A DNA stretch of 64,000 bases from the NCBI RefSeq assembly GCF_036010325.1, contig NZ_CP108549.1:6014001-6078000 (forward strand), in the 5' to 3' direction. The stretch comes from Streptomyces sp. NBC_01210. GTDB lineage: Bacteria; Actinomycetota; Actinomycetes; Streptomycetales; Streptomycetaceae. The position numbers and the translations under genes were made by a program. The notes below the pieces were generated by a model. That model was not told the origin of the DNA and made no database searches. It saw nothing but the letters and a program-made list of their open reading frames with translations. Shown in pieces: positions 19,365 through 28,793 of the stretch (positions within the stretch are counted from its first letter, which is position 1; every line of letters begins with the position of its first letter).

Positions 19365-22300
19365 GTGCGTCCCACCCTCGCCGCCGACCAGGTACGGGCC
19401 AGTCTGAGCCAGTACCTCGCGACGACGTACGCGCTGGCCGACGAGTCCACCCGCCGCGCCCTGGAGGGCTTCCTCGGCGACGCCGAGGACGGCATCTTCC
19501 GCGGCCCCTACCTCCGTGTCCGCACGCCGTTCAGGACCGCCGCGGGCGAGGACTGGAAGCGGCACCTGGCCTGGCACCCCGACCTGACCCCGTACCGCCA
19601 CCAGGAACGCGCCTGGGAGCGGCTGTCCACCCTGCACGGCCCGGCGCGGCCCACCCTCGTCACCACGGGAACCGGATCGGGCAAGACCGAGTCGTTCCTG
19701 GTCCCGATCCTCGACCACTGCCTCCGGGAGCGCGAGGCCGGCCGGGAGGGCGTCAAGGCGATCCTGCTCTACCCCATGAACGCCCTCGCCACCGACCAGG
19801 CCCACCGGATCGGCAAGCGCCTCGACGACCGGAAGGACACCCGGCTGCGTGACGCCGGCGTGCGGGCCGCGCTCTACATCGGCGACAAGTCGTCCCAGGA
19901 GTTCAAGCAGGCCAACCCCGCGATCGCCGTCGACCGGGACGAGATCCGCCGCACCAGGCCCGACATCCTGATCACCAACTACAAGATGCTCGACCTGCTC
20001 CTCCAGCGGTCCGAGGACCAGCGGCTGTGGCAGGACTCCCCGCTCGCGTACGTCGTGCTCGACGAGTTCCACACCTACGACGGCGCGCAGGGCACCGACG
20101 TCGCCATGCTGCTGCGCCGCCTCGGGTCGGTCACCGGGCTCGCCGAACCCGGCCGGCCCCTGGGGCCGGTCTGCCCCGTCGCCACCTCCGCCACCCTCGG
20201 CGAGAGCGGTCCGGACGTCAGCGGCCCGGGAAGCGGCAGGCGGGGCGAGGCTGGGCGGCCCGGCATGCTGGAGGTCGCCGAGCAGGTCTTCGGCGTGCCG
20301 TTCCCACCCGACGCGGTCGTCGGCGAGGACCGGCGCTCGGTGAAGGACTTCACCGGCGAGAGCGACTTCTCCCTGCCGTTCCCCTCGCCCCAGGAGGTCG
20401 ACGCCCTCGGCGACCCCACCCGCGACCCGGGCGCCATGGACGGCCTCGTCGCCGCGTTCACCGGTCTGAGCGGACCCACACCCGAGGAACTCGGAGCCGT
20501 CCTGCGCCGGCACCGGCTCACCTCCGCCGTCCTGGAGATCCTCGACGGCACCCCCAGGACCCTCGCCGAGATCACCGAGGTGCTGCCCCGCTACGCCTAC
20601 CACTGGGGCATGGCCGTACAGCAGCGGCCGGGCCTCGCCGCCCGCGCACTCGCCCGCTACCTCGCCCTCCTGTCGTACGCCCGCGACCCGGAGCAGCCCG
20701 GACGGCCCCTGCTGTCCATCGAGATCCACCACTGGGTCCGCTCGGTCTCCCGTGTGCTGCGCGGCATCAGCGCCGCACGCGCCGAGTTCCGCTGGGACGA
20801 CGAACGGGTGACCTCCGGCGGCGCGCTGGCCCGTGCGGGCCGGAACTCCGGTGCCAGGCCGTCGCCGTACGACGGGGAGGGCCCGTCCGTGCCGCTCGAC
20901 GCCGCCGGGCAGGCCCCCGCCCCCGCCGACGACAGCGCGCCGCCGCCCGCCCAGGTCTTCCTGCCCGCCGTGTTCTGCCGCGAATGCGGACGCTCCGGCT
21001 GGGCCGCGTACTCGCCGGAGGTCGACCCCGCCCACCTCGACCTGAACGCCACGAAGATCCGCCGGGCCTCCGTCGGCCGCGACAAGCGCCGGGTGCGCAA
21101 CATGATCGCCGCGACCCCCCGGGAGGTGCACGAGGCCGCCTTCGCCGCCGGCCCGGACCGCCGGCGCGGCGGACCCGCCGTCATGGTCCTGGAAGGCATG
21201 GGGGGACGGCTCCGGCCGCTGGCGCCCGAAACCGACTTCACCGCCCCCGAGGACGGCGAGGGAACGAGCAGGCCCAGGCCCCTGCACAACGCCGCCTTCG
21301 TCCACGCCGATCTCGACGGCGACCGGGCGGCCGAACGCGACCAGTGCCCGGCCTGCCGCACCTTCAACTCCATCCGCTACCTCGGCACCGGTCTCGCCGC
21401 GCTCGCCGCCGCCGCCGTCACCCAGCTCTTCACCGGCGGCGAACTGGACAAGAACCTGGGCGAGGACAAGACCCTCCTCTTCAACGACTCCGTCCAGGAC
21501 GCCGCCCACCGCGCCGGATACGTCGCCAGCCGCTCCTACACCTTCTCCCTGCGCGCCCTGCTCGCCAGCCGCATCGGCGAGGACGAGCCGGTCACCCTGA
21601 ACGACCTCGCTGCCGACCTCATCGCGGACGTCGTCGACAGCAAGGCCGTGCAGGCCGCCGTCATCCCGCCGGACCTGCACCTCGTCCGGGGTGTGGACAC
21701 ACTGCTCTCCGGACGCAGCCGTGGGTCCCGCGCCACCTGGGAACTGATCGCGCAACGCCTGGCGTTCGCCACCGTCATGGAGTTCGGCCTCCGCTCCCGG
21801 CAGGGCCGCACCCTGGAACTCACCCGCACCGTCGCCGCCGACGTGCCCCTCCAGGACCCCGATGCCGTGGCCGACCTCGTACGGGAGATCCTCCTCACCA
21901 CCCCCGGAGAGATCGCGCTGCCCGACGGCTCGGCGCCCGGACCCGACCAGTACACCGGTTTCGTCCGGGGGATGCTGGAGCGGATGCGGATCCGGGGAGC
22001 CGTCCGCCACGCCTGGCTGGACCCCTGGCTGGACCAGGCCGGGGTGCGCCGGTGGGCGATCTGGGGCGGGCGGGAGACAGGCATGCCCGCCTTCCCCCGC
22101 GGGGTCTCCGCCCCCGCCTTCCTGCTCGGCACCCCCAAACAGGGCAGCGAGGACTTCGACGTCCTCACCGGCCGGCTCGGCTGGTACCAGGACTGGGCCG
22201 TTCGCGCCCTCGGACTGCGCCCCGAGGCGGCCGGTGTCTTCCTGACCCGGCTGCTCCCCGCGCTCGCCGACACGGGCGTCGTGTCCGCACGCACGGCGCT

Positions 22301-25300
22301 CGACGGCGCCACCCGCGTCTACGGACTCCAGCCCGGCCACATTCAGGTCCGCGCCCTCGCCAAAGACACGCTGCCCGACGCCACCGCGCACTGCCCCCGG
22401 TGCTTCTGGGAACAGACCATCCACCCCGACCTCGCCGACCAGTGGCACGGGCAGCCATGTCCCCGCTACCGGTGCGGCGGCACCCTCGGCACCGGCCGCG
22501 ACCTCGACAGCGGACTGCGGCAGCGGGACTTCACGGACGACTTCTACCGCCGTATGTACCGTGAGGCCGGCGTCTTCACCATCAACACCGCCGAGCACAC
22601 CGGCACCCTCAGCCGCGCCAAGCGGGAGGCGGTGGAGAAGGCGTTCCGCGAGGGCACCCGCGTCCACTACGCCAACCCGCAGGTGCTGTCCTGCACCCCC
22701 ACCCTCGAACTCGGCATCGACATCGGCGACCTGTCGGCCGTCGTCCTCGCCTCGCTGCCGAAGGGGCCCGCCAACTACATCCAGCGTGTGGGCCGCGCGG
22801 GGCGCTCCACCGGCAACGCCTACCTGCTCACCATGGTCGACCGCGGCCCCCGCGACCGCTACTACCTCGAAGAACCCCGGCTCATGATCGCCGGAGAGGT
22901 CCTGCCCCCCGGCTGCTACCTGTCCGCCGCCGAGATCCTGCGCCGCCAGTACCTGGCCCACCTCCTCGACCTCGCCGGCGCCGGACGGCTGACCGCCCCC
23001 GACGGGACGCCCCTGCGGCCCCTGCCCGGACGCGCCACCGAACTCTTCGGAGCCTCGGCGTGGCAGGCCGAGTTCGCCGAAGCCGCCCTCGCCGCCGGCG
23101 CACGGCTCGTGCAGGGCTTCCTGGACCTGTTCCCTCCCTACGACGAGAGCCGAGGCACCGGAGTCAGCCCCCAGGCCCGTGCCGCCCTCGTCACCTACGC
23201 GACCGACCCCGGCGAGGACGGACTCGGCGCCGCCCTCGACACGGCACGCCGACGCTGGGAGGACCGACGCGCCGACCTCCAGCGCCGGACCGAGGCCATC
23301 GACCGGGCCCACGGCCTGCTCGTCGCCGGCGACCCCGACCACGAGCGGCAGGGACGTGAACTGCGGGCCGAGCGCCGGGACGTGGCACGCGTGTCCCGGG
23401 AGATCAGCCGCACCACCGCCCACGGGGCCCTGGTCGACCTCGGCCTGCTGCCGAACTACAGCCTGATCGACTCGACCACCGAGCTGGAGGCCACGCTCAC
23501 CTGGACGGAGAAGACAGCCGACGAGGCCCGCACCAACCACAGCAAGACCCTGCGCCACAGCCGCCCCGCCCGCCTCGCCCTCTCCGAGTTCGCCCCCGGC
23601 AACCACTACTACGTCCAGGGATACAAGCACCGCGTCACCGGCCTTGACATCGGCAGCCCCGGACGCCCGGCCTGGCTCTGGTGGCGCGTCTGCCCCGACT
23701 GCGGCCACGTCCGCACCCACCGCGCCGAACAGGACGCCTCCCCCTGCCCCCGCTGCCGGTCCGCCGCCATCGGCGACATCGGCTGCCTGCACAAGGTCCT
23801 CGTACCGCGCCGGGTCACCTCCCGCGACGAACGCGACGACGTCCGCGTACGCGACGACAGCGACGAGCGCGAGAGACGGCACTACACCGTCGTCCCGGCC
23901 GTGGACATCGACGCGCACGACATCGAACAGGCCTGGAAGCACGAACACGCCACCTTCGGATGGGAGTTCACCCGGCAGGCGCGGATCCGGCACATCAACG
24001 TCGGAGCCACCCGCGTGGACGGGGGAACCGACTCGACCTTCGCCGGGCAGGAGGTCCGCCTCAACCCGTTCTGGGTCTGCGACGCGTGCGGCTTCGCCGA
24101 CCCGGACGGCGGCCCCGCCGCCCACGACGCCTCCGACGCGACGGCCCATGCCCGGTACCACCGGCCCTGGTGCCCCCGGCGACGAGCAGGAGCCGACGTC
24201 GCACGGCGAGGCGAGCGGGTCCTGCTCGCCCACGAGCTGCGCACCGACGCCCTGCGCGTCCTCATCCCCGCCGTCACCGCGCACACCAAGGAACGGCTCG
24301 CGTCCTTCAAGGCGCTGCTCCTGGCCGGAATCGCCCGCAGCTACGGCGGCGACCCCGACCACCTCGCCGTCGTCACCGACTCCATGCCCGAGGAAGGCGG
24401 CGACAGCCCGCTCCGCCGCCACTTCCTCGTCCTGTACGACACGCTGCCCGGCGGCACCGGGTACCTGCACCGCCTCGCCGGCCGCGACGCTCTGCGGGGC
24501 GTCCTGGAGGACGCAAGGCATGTGATCGAGACCTGCGTGTGCGCGGGCCAGGGGCGGCCGGCCTGCCACCGCTGTCTGCTCCGCCACGTCACCGACGGCG
24601 AGTACGAGCTCGTGAGCCGAGAGCACGCCCTCGACATGCTCGGCGAGCTGTTCGGCCGCACGGCGGACCGCTGGAGCACCGAACCGGTGGCCGCCACCCG
24701 GGACATCACCCTCGTGCACCAGGTGGAGAGCGAACTGGAGGCCCTCTTCCGGCGCGGGCTGCTGGAATGGGCCGACCGCGTGGACGACGTCAGCGTCCGC
24801 ACCGCGCTCACCGCCGACGGCACCAGGGACACCAACCTGCGCTTCACCGCACCCGACGGGACCGTCCGCGGCTGGCAGATGGAGACCCAGACCCCGCTCG
24901 GCTTCACCCGCCCGGACGTGGTCTTCCGCAGCACCGACGACGACCGCAGGGTGGCCGTCTACCTCGACGGCTACCGCTACCACGCGAGCCCCGCTCACCT
25001 CACCGCCGAGGAGGACGCGGCGAAGCGCACCCGGCTGCGCGCCGACGGTTGGCAGGTCTTCCAGCTCACCTGGGACGACGTACAGGCCTGGACGGGACGC
25101 TCCGGTCCGCAGGCCGACCCGGTGTGGAAGCCGTACCCGAACACCGCGCAGAAGACCGCTATGGACGTCCACCGGCGCATGCACGCGGGCGACACCCGCG
25201 ACCTGACGCGCCTGGTGTGGGCCAACCCGGTCGAGACGCTGATCGGATACCTCACCGACCCGGACCCGGGCGCCTGGCAGCGCCGTGTCCAGAGCGCCCT

Positions 25301-26162
25301 CGCGGGCTTCGCGGCCGTCTCGGCGACCAGCCGGGCGCTCGCCGACGGCGCGGAGACCGGGCGCAGGATCAGCGAGGCGCTGCACGGGCGACGGCTGGCG
25401 GGAGGGCAGGGAGCCGTCCAGGTCATGGCGACCCGGGACGCCTCGGGATGCCCGCTCACCATCACGCTCGACCTGCGCAGGGGGCAGAGCGGAGCGGTCT
25501 GGACGGCTCTGACCGTCCTCGACGACAGCCCCGACACGGTCGCGTCCGACGAGACCGCCCATCGCAGGCGCTGGCAGGCGTGGCTCTACTGGAGCAACCT
25601 GATCCAGTTCCTCGACGCGGGGGAGGGGGACGGGGTCCAGCTCACGACCGGCATGCTGCCCGGATTCGACCCGGCCGAACTGGCGGTCACTGGTGGAGCC
25701 GGATGGCTCACCTCCCAGCGGCGCGCGCACGAGCCGGCACCGGAGGCCCCCGAGCCGTCGGCGGACCGGCAGGGGCCGGCGGCTGCCGCCCCCGCCGCGC
25801 TCGTCCGTGATCCCGGCTGGGACGAGGTCATCGAGTTCCTCGTCGACGATCCGGGGCTGGACGCGCTCGCCGGTGCGCTGGCGAACCGGGGCATTCCCGC
25901 TCCCGAGGCCGGCTACGAGCTGGGAGCGGCCGCCTGGCCCGCCGAACTCGCCTGGCCCGCCCGGCGCGTGGGCGTCGTCCTCGCCCACCGCCCGGACCCG
26001 GGGAGCAGCCGGGACATCGATGCCGAACAACGGGACGCCGCCTACCGCGACGCGGGCTGGCAGGTCCGTACCGCGACGGAATGGAACGCCGACGAACTCG
26101 CCACGCTGGTGCGGGGCGACGCGGACGGAACCACGAACGACCACGGGGAGAACGAGCGATGA
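19365..26162 (+). CDS. giant DEAD/DEAH helicase with DUF1998 and a C-terminal Vsr/DUF559-like domain
   Basis: A 2265-residue protein. Lobe 1 has TGTGSGKTESF (near 103), DEFH (about 233) and TSATLGE (about 275). Lobe 2 has CTPTLELGIDIGDLSAVVL and IQRVGRAGRSTG (about 1138-1149), in MrfA/DrmA/DruE style. Several Cys pairs (CRECG, CPAC, CPRC, CPDC, CDAC) resemble zinc ribbons. The DUF1998/MZB region ends with the Cys cluster CVCAGQGRPACHRC (about 1723-1736). At about 1845-1905 lies PDVVF, AVYLDGYRYH and a final GWQVFQLTWDDV, the pattern of Vsr/DUF559 nucleases. Helicase and DUF1998 in one chain resemble Druantia DruE; DISARM splits them into DrmA and DrmB. AGGAGG lies eight bases before the GTG. 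The stop overlaps the next start. Confidence 0.87.
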   Translation: MRPTLAADQVRASLSQYLATTYALADESTRRALEGFLGDAEDGIFRGPYLRVRTPFRTAAGEDWKRHLAWHPDLTPYRHQERAWERLSTLHGPARPTLVTTGTGSGKTESFLVPILDHCLREREAGREGVKAILLYPMNALATDQAHRIGKRLDDRKDTRLRDAGVRAALYIGDKSSQEFKQANPAIAVDRDEIRRTRPDILITNYKMLDLLLQRSEDQRLWQDSPLAYVVLDEFHTYDGAQGTDVAMLLRRLGSVTGLAEPGRPLGPVCPVATSATLGESGPDVSGPGSGRRGEAGRPGMLEVAEQVFGVPFPPDAVVGEDRRSVKDFTGESDFSLPFPSPQEVDALGDPTRDPGAMDGLVAAFTGLSGPTPEELGAVLRRHRLTSAVLEILDGTPRTLAEITEVLPRYAYHWGMAVQQRPGLAARALARYLALLSYARDPEQPGRPLLSIEIHHWVRSVSRVLRGISAARAEFRWDDERVTSGGALARAGRNSGARPSPYDGEGPSVPLDAAGQAPAPADDSAPPPAQVFLPAVFCRECGRSGWAAYSPEVDPAHLDLNATKIRRASVGRDKRRVRNMIAATPREVHEAAFAAGPDRRRGGPAVMVLEGMGGRLRPLAPETDFTAPEDGEGTSRPRPLHNAAFVHADLDGDRAAERDQCPACRTFNSIRYLGTGLAALAAAAVTQLFTGGELDKNLGEDKTLLFNDSVQDAAHRAGYVASRSYTFSLRALLASRIGEDEPVTLNDLAADLIADVVDSKAVQAAVIPPDLHLVRGVDTLLSGRSRGSRATWELIAQRLAFATVMEFGLRSRQGRTLELTRTVAADVPLQDPDAVADLVREILLTTPGEIALPDGSAPGPDQYTGFVRGMLERMRIRGAVRHAWLDPWLDQAGVRRWAIWGGRETGMPAFPRGVSAPAFLLGTPKQGSEDFDVLTGRLGWYQDWAVRALGLRPEAAGVFLTRLLPALADTGVVSARTALDGATRVYGLQPGHIQVRALAKDTLPDATAHCPRCFWEQTIHPDLADQWHGQPCPRYRCGGTLGTGRDLDSGLRQRDFTDDFYRRMYREAGVFTINTAEHTGTLSRAKREAVEKAFREGTRVHYANPQVLSCTPTLELGIDIGDLSAVVLASLPKGPANYIQRVGRAGRSTGNAYLLTMVDRGPRDRYYLEEPRLMIAGEVLPPGCYLSAAEILRRQYLAHLLDLAGAGRLTAPDGTPLRPLPGRATELFGASAWQAEFAEAALAAGARLVQGFLDLFPPYDESRGTGVSPQARAALVTYATDPGEDGLGAALDTARRRWEDRRADLQRRTEAIDRAHGLLVAGDPDHERQGRELRAERRDVARVSREISRTTAHGALVDLGLLPNYSLIDSTTELEATLTWTEKTADEARTNHSKTLRHSRPARLALSEFAPGNHYYVQGYKHRVTGLDIGSPGRPAWLWWRVCPDCGHVRTHRAEQDASPCPRCRSAAIGDIGCLHKVLVPRRVTSRDERDDVRVRDDSDERERRHYTVVPAVDIDAHDIEQAWKHEHATFGWEFTRQARIRHINVGATRVDGGTDSTFAGQEVRLNPFWVCDACGFADPDGGPAAHDASDATAHARYHRPWCPRRRAGADVARRGERVLLAHELRTDALRVLIPAVTAHTKERLASFKALLLAGIARSYGGDPDHLAVVTDSMPEEGGDSPLRRHFLVLYDTLPGGTGYLHRLAGRDALRGVLEDARHVIETCVCAGQGRPACHRCLLRHVTDGEYELVSREHALDMLGELFGRTADRWSTEPVAATRDITLVHQVESELEALFRRGLLEWADRVDDVSVRTALTADGTRDTNLRFTAPDGTVRGWQMETQTPLGFTRPDVVFRSTDDDRRVAVYLDGYRYHASPAHLTAEEDAAKRTRLRADGWQVFQLTWDDVQAWTGRSGPQADPVWKPYPNTAQKTAMDVHRRMHAGDTRDLTRLVWANPVETLIGYLTDPDPGAWQRRVQSALAGFAAVSATSRALADGAETGRRISEALHGRRLAGGQGAVQVMATRDASGCPLTITLDLRRGQSGAVWTALTVLDDSPDTVASDETAHRRRWQAWLYWSNLIQFLDAGEGDGVQLTTGMLPGFDPAELAVTGGAGWLTSQRRAHEPAPEAPEPSADRQGPAAAAPAALVRDPGWDEVIEFLVDDPGLDALAGALANRGIPAPEAGYELGAAAWPAELAWPARRVGVVLAHRPDPGSSRDIDAEQRDAAYRDAGWQVRTATEWNADELATLVRGDADGTTNDHGENER

Positions 26163-28453
26163 CGGTCACCAGCACGCCGCGGACGGGCGTGACCCTGCGC
26201 CTGCTCGACAAGGCGGACAAGGAGATCGTCAAGCTGGACCGCGCGGTCCTCGGGGCGTTCTACAAGTTCCAGCACGACTTCCGCCGCAATCCCGACGCCG
26301 GCGGCTTCGACCTCAAACCGCTGGAAGGTCACGACCGCCTCTGGTCGGCGCGCGTCAACCGGGAGTGGCGGGCGCTGATGATCCGCCTCGGCGGTGACGA
26401 CTGGCTGCTCGTCTCGGTCAAACACCGCGGGCATGTCCACAAGAACCTGGACCGCTTCAACTACGGCATCAACCACATCACCGGCGCCATCGAGTACGTC
26501 GACCTCCAGGTCGTCGAGGAGAGCCTGCTGCGCCGCGGCCTCACACCGCCCGCCGCGCCCGCGCCCGTGGCGGCGCCGCCCTCCGCTCCCGCCCCCGAAC
26601 CGGTCGGATCGCAGCCGCCCGAGGAACCGCTCTTCGGTGCCTACACCGACCGACAGCTCGCGGATCTCGGTGTCACCGAGCCCCTCATCCCCATCGTCCG
26701 GAAGCTCACCACGGACGACGAACTGCTCGGCCTCGCCGAGTACGCGCCTCGCCACACCGGGGAGGTCCTCCTCCGACTGCGCGACGGCGTCCCGTACGAA
26801 GAGGTCATGGAGCAGGTGACCGCGCCCGTCGCGGTGGCCGAGCCCGAGCGGAACCTCGACGCCGACGACTGGCAGGCGGCCGTCGACCGCTCCCAGACCG
26901 CGGTGATCACCGATGACGAATCCCTCCAGAGCATCCTGGAGGAGGGCGACTTCGGCCGCTGGAAGATCTTCCTCCACCCCACTCAGGAGAAGCTGGTCCG
27001 ACGGCGGTACTCCGGCCCCGCCCGGGTCGGCGGCGGGCCGGGAACCGGCAAGACGATCGTCGCCCTCCACCGTGTCTGCCATCTGGTGAGCCAACTCCCC
27101 CCCGGCCACACCAAGCCCGTACTCCTCACCACCTTCAACCGGAACCTCGCCGCCGACCTGCGGGCCCGGCTGCTCTCACTCGGCGGACCCGACGTCCTGG
27201 CGCGCGTCGACATCGCCCATGTCGACCAGCTCGCCACCCGCATCGTCAGCGAGGCCGACCCGGGCAACGCCAAGCGGCGGATCGACGACACGTCGGCCCT
27301 CCGCGAGTGGCGGGAACTGCTGGTGGAGACCGGGGAGACCCGCTGGAACGCCGAGTTCCTCAGCGACGAGTGGAACCAGGTCATCCTCGGCCAGGCCGTG
27401 TCCTCCCGGAGCGACTACTTCCAGACCCGCCGCGCGGGGCGGGGCCGCAGCGTCACCCGCGCCGAACGCGCCGGCATCTGGCAGCTGGCCGAGCGCTTCA
27501 CCCAGCGGCTTGAGACCAAGGGCCTGGAGACCCACCGTCAGGTCGCCGAGCGGGCCGCGCGGCTGGAGATGGCCCGCAAGGCCCGCATCGACCGGCGCGC
27601 GGAGGAACGCGAGGAGCGGGGCGGCCTGCCCAACCTCCACGTCGAGGCCGGCTCCGGCGCCTGGCTGCGCTACCGGTACCGGCACATCGTGGTCGACGAG
27701 GCACAGGACCTCAGCGCCGCCCACTGGAAGATGCTGCGCGCCATGGTGCCGTCCGAGCCCGACGACATCTTCCTCGTCGGCGACACCCACCAGCGGATCT
27801 ACGACAACCAGGTCACCCTCGGCAGCCTCGGCGTCCACATCCGCGGCAGGTCCTCCCGGCTGACCCTCAGCTACCGCACGACCCGGGAGATCCTGCGCGA
27901 CGCCATCCGGGTCCTGGGCGACGCCGACTACGACGACCTCGACGGCGACACCGACACGCTCGCCGGCTACCGCTCGGTCCTCCACGGCACGGAACCGTCG
28001 TTCCGCGGCGCACGGAGCTGGGACGAAGAGATGGACCTCGTCGTCGAGCAGTTGCGGGCCTGGCACGACGTGCCCCGGGAGGCCACGGCGATCTGCGTCC
28101 CGACCAACGACATGGTCACCCAGCTCGCCGACCATCTCGCGCGGAGCGGCATCACCCCGTCGGAGATCACACAGGACGGCCCGCGCGGCGACCAGGGCGT
28201 CCACATCGGCACCATGTACCGCTTCAAAGGGCTGGAATACCGCTGTCTGATCATCGCCGGGGCGGCCGAGGGGCTGGTTCCGCGGGCCTCCGTGGACGAC
28301 TGGGAGCACACGGATCCGAGCCGCCACCGGCGAGAACTGCACCGCGCACGGTCGCTGCTCTTCGTCGCGGCGACCCGCGCTCGCGACGCGCTCGCCATCA
28401 CCTGGCACGGCGAGCCGAGCCGCTTCCTTTCACCATTGCTCCCGTCCCGGTGA
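26159..28453 (+). CDS. UvrD/Rep-type helicase with an N-terminal RelE/ParE-like domain
   Basis: A 764-residue protein. Residues about 10-100 (VKLDRAVLGAFYKFQHDF, DLKPLEGHDRLWSARVN, REWRALMIRLGG, VSVKHRGHVH) read as a RelE/ParE-type toxin fold. The rest is a superfamily 1 helicase with Walker A GGGPGTGKTIVALH (about 292), DEAQDLS (about 512), QRIYDNQVTLGSLG, LTLSYRTTREIL, GTMYRFKGLEYRCL and LLFVAATRARDAL. The ATG overlaps the stop of the giant helicase (ATGA), so co-translation is expected. It is the last gene of the island. A toxin-like domain fused to a helicase hints at an abortive effector, but in related proteins the domain might serve only nucleic acid binding. Confidence 0.87.
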   Translation: MTVTSTPRTGVTLRLLDKADKEIVKLDRAVLGAFYKFQHDFRRNPDAGGFDLKPLEGHDRLWSARVNREWRALMIRLGGDDWLLVSVKHRGHVHKNLDRFNYGINHITGAIEYVDLQVVEESLLRRGLTPPAAPAPVAAPPSAPAPEPVGSQPPEEPLFGAYTDRQLADLGVTEPLIPIVRKLTTDDELLGLAEYAPRHTGEVLLRLRDGVPYEEVMEQVTAPVAVAEPERNLDADDWQAAVDRSQTAVITDDESLQSILEEGDFGRWKIFLHPTQEKLVRRRYSGPARVGGGPGTGKTIVALHRVCHLVSQLPPGHTKPVLLTTFNRNLAADLRARLLSLGGPDVLARVDIAHVDQLATRIVSEADPGNAKRRIDDTSALREWRELLVETGETRWNAEFLSDEWNQVILGQAVSSRSDYFQTRRAGRGRSVTRAERAGIWQLAERFTQRLETKGLETHRQVAERAARLEMARKARIDRRAEEREERGGLPNLHVEAGSGAWLRYRYRHIVVDEAQDLSAAHWKMLRAMVPSEPDDIFLVGDTHQRIYDNQVTLGSLGVHIRGRSSRLTLSYRTTREILRDAIRVLGDADYDDLDGDTDTLAGYRSVLHGTEPSFRGARSWDEEMDLVVEQLRAWHDVPREATAICVPTNDMVTQLADHLARSGITPSEITQDGPRGDQGVHIGTMYRFKGLEYRCLIIAGAAEGLVPRASVDDWEHTDPSRHRRELHRARSLLFVAATRARDALAITWHGEPSRFLSPLLPSR

Positions 28454-28739
28454 ATGGGATCACTTTCGCGCACGCCTTGCCGAGTGCGGTGACAGCGCAC
28501 TTGTGACCGTCGTGCTTTTGCGCTGACGTATGCCAGTAGCTGTACTGCGGTGAGGCTGTCCGCCGGTGAGGTTTTGGGCTTGAAGGTGCGAGAGTAGCCA
28601 GCGATACATGTCTATGAACTGTGTGGCCGGCCTAAAATCCACTGCTGATCGGGATGTGTTCGTGCGGCTGTCGGTGGCATTGGTGGTCCGAGCACGGAGC
28701 GGAGGACAGCCGTACAGGGGCTTCGTGCTGCCGTTGCTC
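28454..28739. other. non-coding right end of the island
   Basis: Between the UvrD-like gene and the inferred right attachment site there is no supported gene. GC is lower than in the coding part. A 69-codon frame ending at 28817 is notable only because its last residues are VEFRYNV, the displaced ychF tail; its upstream part does not resemble YchF. No integrase or excisionase is encoded here. Confidence 0.6.
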
Positions 28740-28761
28740 CCGTGCTGGATAGGTGCTGGAT
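28740..28761 (+). repeat. GTGCTGGAT motif pair at the right island end
   Basis: Two copies of gtgctggat (28742-28750 and 28753-28761), 11 bp apart. The whole 22-bp block is identical to 3304-3325 at the left end, in direct orientation, and lies 32 bases inside the duplicated ychF tail. Between them, tgcaggtcaaag (28775-28786) also recurs at the left end (3254-3265). Consistent with recombinase arm sites; the binding protein is not encoded in the window. Confidence 0.6.
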
Positions 28762-28793
28762 TGCGGCGCGTTTCTGCAGGTCAAAGCGTCTTC

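Noticed and set aside
18927..26144. 2405-codon open frame on the minus strand opposite the giant helicase
   Set aside because: It lies antisense to a protein with clear helicase motifs and consists of Gly/Val/Arg/Asp-rich sequence, the usual shadow of a high-GC coding strand.
3254..28786. The shared 12-mer tgcaggtcaaag as the crossover core
   Set aside because: Recombination there would leave ychF followed by a second ychF-like tail, so the ychF 3' end itself is the better core; the 12-mer may be an accessory site.
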